Shown piece after piece: positions 55,766-64,000 of a stretch of 64,000 nucleotides of DNA. The translations under genes and the position numbers were made by a program. Location: positions 688,119-752,118 of the forward strand of contig ML682125.1 of NCBI GenBank assembly GCA_007922195.1, read 5' to 3'. Each line of letters starts with the position of its first letter. Position 1 is the stretch's first letter. This DNA comes from Podocnemis expansa (lineage: Eukaryota; Chordata; Testudines; Podocnemididae). The notes beneath the pieces are model-generated. The model searched no databases. It saw nothing but the letters and a program-made list of their open reading frames with translations, and was not told where the DNA came from.

Positions 55766-57639
55766 AGCTCATAACAAAAGACTTTTTGAAGGGACTATGA
55801 AGGCAAACAGCTCCAGGAGACCTCTGTTCACACTAGCACATTGCCATACTTTCAGTCTGGATCATAGCATTGGTTCCTACTTCACCCAAACTACACCAAA
55901 TACTCCTCAGGAGTTAAGGTGTCTCTGAGGGAAGTTAAAACTAGCCAAAGGCAACTGAGAGCTTGCTGTAGTATTCCCCTTTTGCCTGAGTGCACAGTGT
56001 TACACAAAAGCCAATAGGGATGTTTTCTCAGTTAAGAGAATCAAGGATCCTTACGAGAAGTGAAGGAGCCAACAGGCCATCAACTAATGAATCAATCCCT
56101 CCTTGAGAACAGCTCCCTGATTTTAGAGTGCTGGAATGTACTTGCACGTGTCCAGAGAAGAGGGCGTGTGTGTCCATGTGGTTCATTAGTAGAGAGACAA
56201 TTACTAAATAGGAAAAGCTACACACTGATTTTTAAATGAAACAAATTGAAATTAAAAGGAAAGAAATCCCAAAAGCTGTCCAGTAAAAAATAAGAACTCT
56301 CCAAACTGGCATGAAGGTATGCCTTGAAAAAGTGACTGATTTCATGGTCACAGGAAGCAATAAAAGGCTCCTAGAGGTAGTATATAAACTATAAGCCATC
56401 AAGACCTCCTCAGCTGCTCTGGGCACGGAGCCCAATACGTACTTTGTGTTTGTACTGAAGGAGCTGCTGCCAGGACAAAGCCAGAACTGCCTGTTTAGAG
56501 GGAGCACCATTAGACACTTGCAACAAAACACAGCATGTACTGGCTCATTCCACCATCTACTGCTCTTGCTGAACTCAGCAGCTCCACTGCAATCAATAGT
56601 ACACTGAAGTAGACATGACCTCAGTGCAAGTAACAATGCCCATTCTGCACAGAAAATTTAACGGCCATCACAGCTCATCAGCTGGGTGGAGGGAAATGTG
56701 TCAGGCAAGAATTCATTGGAAAAGAAGAGCTCTCGAGCAAACAGCATCCAATGTCCCCCAATCAAAGAAAGGCCCACAGAAGCCGACCTGTACATCCTGA
56801 TGTCCAGATGAGGAAAATACACTTCAGAAGGAGCATCTGATTCTTCTTTCATTTAAGCCAAACCTCAGGCCATCCTTCAGTAGACAAGCACCCGCCCCAC
56901 TGAAGGCCAGAATGGGCTCATCTGCTCCAGAAATGGAGACGTTAGTACAAGTGTACAACTCCCAAGAGAGGCCCTTGGGAGCAAACACTGTGGTAAGCAG
57001 TGGAACAAGAGATGTAACGTGAGATAAAGTGGCAGCAGCTGCTGTGTGCACTGGGGAGAGAAGGGAAAGGACGCAGCTTGTTATGAATCTTTTGTACTTA
57101 GGCTCAGAATACAACTCAAAAATTAAAGCAGGTGCACCAAAATCTTTCACTGATTGCCAAATGCCATCAGGGACACTGCAAGCAAAGGGTGTGCTTCTCC
57201 AGTTCTCAGGAAGAAGCTAAGGTAGATTCTGCCTACAGAGAATTATAAAATAAGTAAAAGCTAAAATACAGGCCCCAAGTCACCTGCCATTGGGCAGACG
57301 CAAACTGTTCGATGAATCCCTGAATCAGTTCCTCCCACCAACATGCCTTAGAAAGAAGGATTTTCATTATCTTCATTCAACTGAAGTTTAAAGTGGCAAA
57401 GCACAGGCTGCCTGCCCTCCTCCTGATAAAGGCCTCAAACTTCCAGAATCAGATGAAACAGGCACGCAGTTTCAGCTTCAGACCACGCTGCCAGCTACAG
57501 TCTGCCTGTCGCAATAGCAAGTTCTGGCTGTACGACTGACTGTAGCCTCATCTTCTTTCCACTCTGAATGTACTGACAGCTCCCTTTGCTGGCTAATTTA
57601 TAACTATGTGCAATGCATCTGCTGAACCTTCAGCTAAAG
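55766..57639 (-). other. Intergenic or upstream DCTN1 intron, unique sequence
   Basis: No gene, RNA or repeat recognised. The longest frame (56232-56636 minus, 134 codons) lacks conserved motifs. If the CAP-Gly exons lie beyond 64,000, this is still intronic for p150. Confidence 0.45.
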
Positions 57640-57982
57640 TGTATTATTCAGTTCCACTGGCTATATACGATGCCCTTGTTTTCACTAGAAAGGGTTAACA
57701 ACTCAATTTACAGCAATGATCAAGTGTGTCACCAGAGCACATCCACAGCTGGTGTTCTAGCATGGACAGTGAAAGCTGTGCACTGTGAGCAACCACCCCT
57801 CAGCAGCATAAGGTGGTAAGTTGCAATGAGCTGTGGGAGGGCAGAGGGGATCACAGTACATCTCATGGGTGCACACTCAATGTCCCATGATGTGATGCAG
57901 TGATTTCCATCCCATCATTCCATGGATTGCCAACAGCATTTTGTGACATTTTTTCAACAGCCCTCATTTCCTATCTGAAAGG

Positions 57983-59193
57983 ATGGATCCTGCGCTGCTC
58001 TCTGCTGTCGTCATCAGCGTTCTGAACACATCACAGCTGATCACAAGGCATGTCACAAGCTCTCAATCAGAACTGACATCTGAGGTGCCTGACCAGCCAT
58101 GTGCCATGCCAACAAACAATGCCAGATTACTGTTTGTATTTGCAGAGCACCTGTACACACACAGTGCACCACCACTTTTAGGCATGTGACAGAAGCACTG
58201 AATGTGAGATTACACTGTTATGCAGGTCTGGGATACTGAACAGTGGATGCAGAACTTCCGAAGACACAAAGCCATCTTCATGGAACTCTGTGCAGAGCTC
58301 TCCTCTGGCCCGAGGTGCAGAATGAGAGCCGTCCCCCTTGGTGGCAAAGTGCATGGTGATCGCCACATGGAAGCAGCAACTCCAGACTGCTATGGTTGGT
58401 CACTAATCTGCTGGGACCCAGGAAGTCCACTGTTGGAGCTGTTATCCTAAGCATGCAGGGTCATTGACTGCATTCTGCTGCTGAGGACAGAGTCTTGAAA
58501 ACGTGCATGAAATACAGGATGGCTTTGTAGCGATGGGCTATCCTAACTGTGATGGGGCAATAGACTGCACACACATCCCAATTCTGGCTCCAACCATCTT
58601 GCAACAGATTATATCAATAGAAAGGGGTACTTCTCTATGGTACTGCAGGCATTTGTGGGTTACCATGGCCACTTCACAAATATCAGTGCAGGCTGGTCAG
58701 GGAAGGTGCATGATGCACTTATCTTCAGGAACACTGAACTGGACAGAGAGCTACAGGCAGAAAATTTCCTGACCAAAGGATTCCAGTGGTGGATGTTGAA
58801 ATATCCATCATGATCCCAGGAGACCCAGTCTACCCCTTATTGCCACGGCGCATGAAGCCTTATACATGAATTCTACGTAGTAGCAAAAAGAACTTTGATA
58901 ATGCAAGCAGGTGCTGAATAAAAGTTGAATGAGAGTTTGGCAGATTAAAGACTTGCTGCTGATGCCTTTATGGTAGGTTAGACATGAGTGAGGAAAATTT
59001 TTCCATGGTTATCACCAGCTGCTGTGTGCTTCACAATATTTGTGAGGCTAAGGGTGAAATGATTCTCCCTGCGTGGAAGGCAGAGGCTGATCGCCTTGCA
59101 GCTGACTATGAACAATCAGATGTCAGGGCACGTAGAAGAGCGGGGGGGGGGGGGGGGGGGGCCAAAGTCACATTGAAAACAGGGAAGCCCTGA
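57983..59193 (+). pseudogene. Harbinger (HARBI1-like) transposase relic
   Basis: The relic begins MDPALLSAVVISVLN. It continues in other frames with QVWDTEQWMQNFRRHKAIFM (58.22 kb), then DGFVAMGYPNCDGAIDCTHI (58.5 kb, the first conserved Asp block), GRCMMH in place of the GKVHDARIFRN region (58.7 kb), and VVITSCCVLHNICEAKGEM-like text at 58.98-59.06 kb (the VLHNIC block). At least three frameshifts and several stops break it. A run of 20 G at 59142-59161 lies near the C-terminus. It is dead. Confidence 0.82.
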
Positions 59194-60479
59194 GGAACGA
59201 TAAGGTGTCTTTGTAAATAGTGCTGATGGCTGTCATAGCATGGCACAATTGGAGCTGCAGCCACTGTGTGATAGAGACAAAAAGAGATGGCTTATTCCTC
59301 AGAGTATGACATAACTATTCACAACACACACAAAAGCTGGGCTGCAGGGGGGCAGCCTGCCCTATGACACTGGTGTAAGTCCAGCAATTGTTCTAAAAGG
59401 GTGGAGTCAACAGGATACTGGTATGAGCCAGGAGTTTGGTAGGAGTGGCTGGGTGGAGTTTGGGGAGCATGTGAGAAACAGTCCTGTATTGGCTGCAAGG
59501 GGGAGCAAATACACAGAAACTCAGTCTGCATTGTTATTAATGACTGCAATGGCTCCGTTTGCACTGATAACCTGCTACTCCACCTTCCCCACCTCAGAGG
59601 GCTGGGAGAGTCCTTGGAACATCTCCTCTTTGCTCCTCTGTGGTTGTTTGCTTGCCACAAATGCTTGGAAGATGTGGAAGGGTTTCCTCTCAAGGGCACA
59701 TCTGAAGAAGCACAACAATGGACGAGCAGAAGCACATTTGTGAGTGCAATAACAGCACAGATGTACTGCTGTGAAACACATCCTTCCTTCCTTTTTTTCC
59801 CCCTCACTGTCCCGTGGCAAGTACACAGCTTGACAATCGACTATGGCATGATGAGTTGTGTCCAGGGAGGGGCACTTGAGCTTGGGAAAAGGTTCTGGCT
59901 GATTGTTTGGGGCACCGATTCAGGTAGATAAGAGACAAAATTTCAGATTCTGCCCTTATTTTCCACAGGCAGTGGCTACAGAAGCCAATCACCCACTGCT
60001 GAAAGTAAGCAAGGATGCTAAGGTACCTCTCCTCCAAGTGAGCCACTTCAGAACAGACTGCTAAGCTGCTTGCCCATGTCCTGCTTTGGTCCTTGCACAC
60101 GGATGTTGATTGGCACAGGAAGGTCTCCTAAAAAAATGGGGGTATAAGTAAAGCAGCTATGCTGAGGAACCTCTACCAGATGATTAGCGAGTGCCTCCAG
60201 GAAAGTTTCTTAGAGATGTCTCTGGATGATTCCCATGAACTCTCCATGTCCATTAACACCCTTTTCTGCCCCACTGCCTAGGTGACCAGGGCAACAGGAA
60301 GCACATGCAGAAAGAATTGCTCTTGTGCATTTCTATCCCTTCCACCAGCTACACAATACAACAAAGCAAAGCATGTAACTGAGCACCATCAGCTCAAAAA
60401 AAAAATCACCCACTGAGCTTCTGTCCTGTATCCTGCACTCAGAGCTGTAGGGTTGGGACTGACTCGACAACTCCCCATG

Positions 60480-61020
60480 TCACCAAATGGCAGTCCCCTG
60501 CCTCACCCCCCAACATGTCCTCCTCACCAGTGACGTCTTGGCAGGGTTGAGTCCAGTGTCCACTGCCTCCAGGTCTGCAGAGGTATCCACAGGTCCCCTA
60601 GCAGTGAAGGTAGGGCCTCCTCTGAGCTTGGATGGTTTTTGCCTCTGCACCAGAGCCATGGTTTGACTCCTAGCCTTTTGGTACCACTGCTGCAGCACCT
60701 TGATTTTCACATGGGCATTGCAGCATGTCCCATTCATAGCCCTTTCTTGCAATTAAATGAGGATGTTCCTCCAGCTGGAGGGGAGCTGGGACTCCACAGC
60801 CACCCCTCCCAAAATGCTGATCAGATCCCAAAGCTCCAAGCAGCAGAGAATTTGGTGCATGGAGCCTCCATGGGCAGCTGGGAAGATGCATTGTGACTTC
60901 TCCATGCCAACCAAGCAGGAAGGGGAATTTTAGAAATTCCCAACACTTTAATTGGGAAGTGGCAGATGACTGCAGGGCAGTGAAGTTCAAACTGATGGCC
61001 AGAGCAGTCACAATGGGCAT
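60480..61020 (-). pseudogene. Harbinger Myb/SANT-like DNA-binding protein relic
   Basis: The minus-strand frame has VKIKVLQQWYQKARSQTMAL followed by QKPSKLRGGPTFTARG. The VK(I/V)KxLxxxYxKAR motif is typical of the trihelix/Myb-like protein that Harbinger elements carry in addition to the transposase. It reads toward the transposase gene. Surrounding frames are broken, so no full protein remains. Confidence 0.6.
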
Positions 61021-61949
61021 TGGGGGACACTTCCCAGTGAATGTTTACTGTAACATAACCAAGCAAGGTGTCTACACTGATGTTTTCATCACTAAAAGTT
61101 TGGTGCAAAAAGTTCTGTGCCTCTTGCTGAGGGTCAACGGGGGAAGGGTTGCAATAGGTGCACCACCACCAGTTTTGGTGCAAAATGTTAACTCTCACTG
61201 AAAAAAGTCTGTAGTATAGAGCAGGCCTAAAATGACACAGCCTCTTCTGTCAATCTGTACAGCACAATGGGGCAGCAATGAAGGAGCCTGTTTTGGCTCT
61301 GGGAGCCAGGTCTCTGTTTCTAGCACAGAAATATTGCAGAGGAGAGGAGTCTAGTTAACCCAGATGTATGTGTTAGATGTAGAATACACAAGTAGGGATA
61401 TGTGCATGGTATTTACCACAGTATGCCAGGTGTGTGCATACACATGTAGCTTCTCTCTCCACATTTGTGCTTGCAAGATCTGGTCATCTATGTCATGTAC
61501 CCCACAACACTTTGCAAAGCTGAAGTCAGCATTAGAGAACTAGCTACTTGCCAAAGCAAAGGTACACGAATACTTAGTACCAACTACAGTTTGCAAGTGA
61601 CATGTCACAAGTTTTGCAACTTATTTAAAAAAGAAACCATCCTAAATAAATAGTTGAAATGCAAGCCTGGGAAGCACACCTGCATAAGATGATGAATGTG
61701 TAGCAAGAATTTGTTTCCCAGAAGGAGGGCAAGTTTCTTTTTTCATATTGTGCTGTTTTATCTTTAGACAGTAAATATGACTAAGTTCAGTTATTTGGTC
61801 TTGAACATTTTTAAGAACGAACTGAGCGTAGTCCAGTAATCTGCTACATCTGACTCTGCAATACACTATGGCACCAGCCTGGCCTTTCTGTGCAACTCTC
61901 AAAGCCACTGGCCAGGGGACACTGGGCCCACTGAAACAGGTAGAGGGCA

Positions 61950-62209
61950 AGTTCCAAAGGGGAAGCCTTGTTAGTCTAGTTCTGCAAAACAAACAAGGAG
62001 GCCTGTTGCACTTAAAGACTAACAAATTTATTTATCGCATGAACTTTCATGGGAGAAAATCCCACTTTATCAGATGCTTTGAAGATGGGGGTGCAGTGGG
62101 ATTTTCTCCCACAAAAGCTCATGCGATAAATAAATTTGTTAGTCTTTAAGTGCCATGGGACTCTGTTTGTTTTGCTGAACTAAACTTACACAGCTACCCC
62201 TTTGAAACT
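61950..62209 (+). mobile_element. Fold-back MITE, best-preserved full copy
   Basis: It starts AGTTCCAAAGGGGAAGCCTT and ends GCTACCCCTTTGAAACTT. The two arms (TTAAAGACTAACAAATTTAT and its mirror; TGGGAGAAAATCCCACTTTA and TGGGATTTTCTCCCA) face each other across a short centre (62080-62096). It is about 250 bp, non-coding, with strong hairpin potential. Similar copies recur ten or more times in the window. Confidence 0.9.
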
Positions 62210-63924
62210 TGGCAACTTGCAAGGTGCTGAATACAGCTGTTTAAAGTGGAAATCCAAGTAGAGGACAGTATTTTTTAGCAGAGGGCAGGTTGTATCTCAT
62301 GCAAATCCAATAGAGAAGGACCCACCACAACCATCTTCAACTGCTTTTTATTTTTGCTACTCCCTGAGCTGCTGAGGGACTGAAGCATGGCAGAATCTCA
62401 AGGCACTGCTCGTCACTACTGACTGGGGTTAATCTCCTTAATTGAGCTGCGTATGAGAGCTTAAAACATCATCACCTCAAGGAAGCGTTAGTGCTTGAGG
62501 CTGGTCCCACTAAAATAGCTGCATCATCTACCCACATCTGACCAGAAGTTCTCAGAACATGTGAGCAGAAAGGCTCCTACACTGCTCCATCCAACCATGC
62601 CTCAAGCCCAGCTGCCATGTTCCCAGAGCACCATGTATGTAAATAAAAAGCTTTGCCACTGCTCCCTGAAGGGCGAAGTCCAGGCTGAGGTTCTGATCTC
62701 TCCAAGACAGACCACTACCCTTTTGGTTTAAGGTGGCAAGGGTTCAGCCTTCACTTATTTAACCCCTCCAACATCAATCTTTGTCACTCTTCATTCCTGC
62801 TATTCCACTAGAAGGCTGGCATTTCAGCCAGGGACACGAGTCCCAGCTTTTATAGACAAGATGGGTTTGCCCTCTGCACAGGAATCGGTGTGCCGGACAG
62901 AACTGTAGCAATTAACAATGTCAACTGTTCGAACTGCTATTTCTTTCCAAAATATGCAAGAACAGCCATCTCGGTGCCTTTAAACAACTACCTCACGCCC
63001 CTCCCCCTTCTCCACCAGCCCCTCCTGGTGCACATAGCAAAAGGTTTCAGCACCATGTGGGTGTCACACTTCCAATGAAGCTGAGCCAGAAGCACACTGC
63101 AGCTGGTCACTCGGCTGCGGCCTTTATTTGTCCAAGTGCAGCCAGGGCCCCATCATCAGCCGCTCCCCTCATCGGCTCCTGCCCCCTCTGGCAGGATGAA
63201 TTCAGGACCACACAAGCATCAGACACCTTTGGGAAGGACCTAACTTTGTGCTACTGCTCAGCTATCATGGTGAGTAGCAAGAAGGTTCCAGCCTCCCCCA
63301 AACCCAGGCTGCAAACCTTAAAGGAAACTACCCCAAAGGTGCAGCAGAAGTTCATAGATCCATCATGTGGAAACAGCAACTGCTGGCATCCTTGGGAGAC
63401 CTGAGCAAGAGGGAAGGGTCACACGTTGACTCCGGGGGGACGGGGGAGTGTGGAGTTAGCCTTGCTCACTGAAGGACATGAAAAGAGGCAGCACCCCTGA
63501 GAACAAGAGGTTCCTACTCCACCCTCCTAGCTAAATGTCTGGGATCCAGATGGCAGGCAGAGTGGAAAAGGGCTGATTTGCATTTGCTCTTTGACCTCAT
63601 TTAAGAGGTGGGCATCTCAGAAGACGAGGGCCATCTGCCACCCAAAACAGAGCAGGAGGAAACAGCATGTAAGCTGATTAAAGTCCAACCTATACCATGA
63701 ACAGCAAAATGCTAGCTAACCTCATTAATAAGGATTTGCCTACTAAGAATGGTATCTCTTTTCACATTAGTAATTTCACCACATAGGACCTTGATTTCCA
63801 GATACTAAAATGGCCCTAAGGGCCACACAGAAAACAGCGGACAAGTTTATTGAAGGTTTCAACCCGCAAAATGGAATTGTGAGGCACAGAATTAGAAGAG
63901 GCTTTCCAGATGAGTGCACACTAC
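62210..63924. other. Unique sequence right of the MITE
   Basis: No exon or RNA gene recognised. I looked on the minus strand for the CAP-Gly motif and for the acidic linker of p150 and found neither. The frame 63057-63404 plus (115 codons) has no recognised family. Confidence 0.45.
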
Positions 63925-64000
63925 GGAATCATAGAAACTGGAAGGGACCATGAGAGGTCATCAAGTCCCGTCCCCTATAAGACGTACCTGTCTGTTCTTG
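63925..64000 (-). mobile_element. CR1 LINE 3'-end fragment at window edge
   Basis: GGAATCATAGAAACTGGAAG followed by GGGACCATGAGAGGTCATC is a CR1 tail in reverse orientation. The copy continues beyond the right edge. Confidence 0.85.

Larger units (their letters stand above)
57640..61230 (+). mobile_element. Harbinger/PIF DNA transposon, degraded
   Basis: It contains a plus-strand HARBI1-like transposase relic (57,983-59,190) and a minus-strand Myb/SANT-like relic (about 60,480-61,020), the two-gene layout of Harbinger. The right end may be the stretch ending GTAGTATAGAGCAGGCCT near 61,229. The left end is uncertain and 57,640 is approximate. Confidence 0.75.

Noticed and set aside
56232..56636. 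Minus-strand frame of 134 codons checked as a possible DCTN1 5' exon
   Set aside because: No CAP-Gly residues (no GKNDG or equivalent) and no acidic linker. Treated as a chance frame.

Overview
The window is nuclear DNA of a non-mammalian amniote, most likely a turtle (a crocodilian is the main alternative). It holds one gene split into short exons by GT/AG introns, many CR1 LINE pieces, a DIRS-type retrotransposon, a Harbinger/PIF transposon and several hAT-like MITE families. This mixture is what I know from chelonian genomes; the species call is inference. No bacterial, viral or organellar gene is visible.

The only cellular gene I can support is DCTN1 (dynactin subunit 1, p150Glued) on the minus strand. 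Twenty-one coding exons run from 48,261 down to 1,964. Their phases fit together without a break, giving 2,785 coding bases and 928 complete codons. In protein order they encode two basic microexons (48.2 and 42.5 kb), a Ser/Thr/Pro-rich linker (38.5 kb), the first long coiled coil that binds dynein (33.3 to 16.9 kb), the globular intercoil region (16.0 to 3.9 kb) and the second coiled coil (3.3 to 1.96 kb). The C-terminal exons lie left of the window. The N-terminal CAP-Gly exons were not found and should lie right of 64,000. Just upstream of the first visible exon is the in-frame start of the short p135 isoform, with a candidate internal promoter beyond it (RFX X-box, CCAAT box, GC box).

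The introns are built largely from mobile elements. Around 1.2 to 1.7 kb is a chimeric hAT MITE. A perfect 120-bp palindrome lies at 11.47 kb, and a 3-kb hAT element carrying another hAT element at 12.3 to 15.3 kb. CR1 lineages fill 22.5 to 24.6 and 25.4 to 27.3 kb, themselves hit by MITEs, and a broken DIRS element fills 27.5 to 32.2 kb. More MITEs and CR1 ends follow to 56 kb. A decayed Harbinger element with a plus-strand transposase and a minus-strand Myb-like gene lies at about 57.6 to 61.2 kb.

I see no clearly new multi-gene system. The points most worth a second look are the shared p150 splice acceptor and p135 start, the X-box/CCAAT module above it, the perfect palindrome, the nested or chimeric hAT elements with intact 8-bp duplications, and a hairpin array lodged inside the DIRS element.
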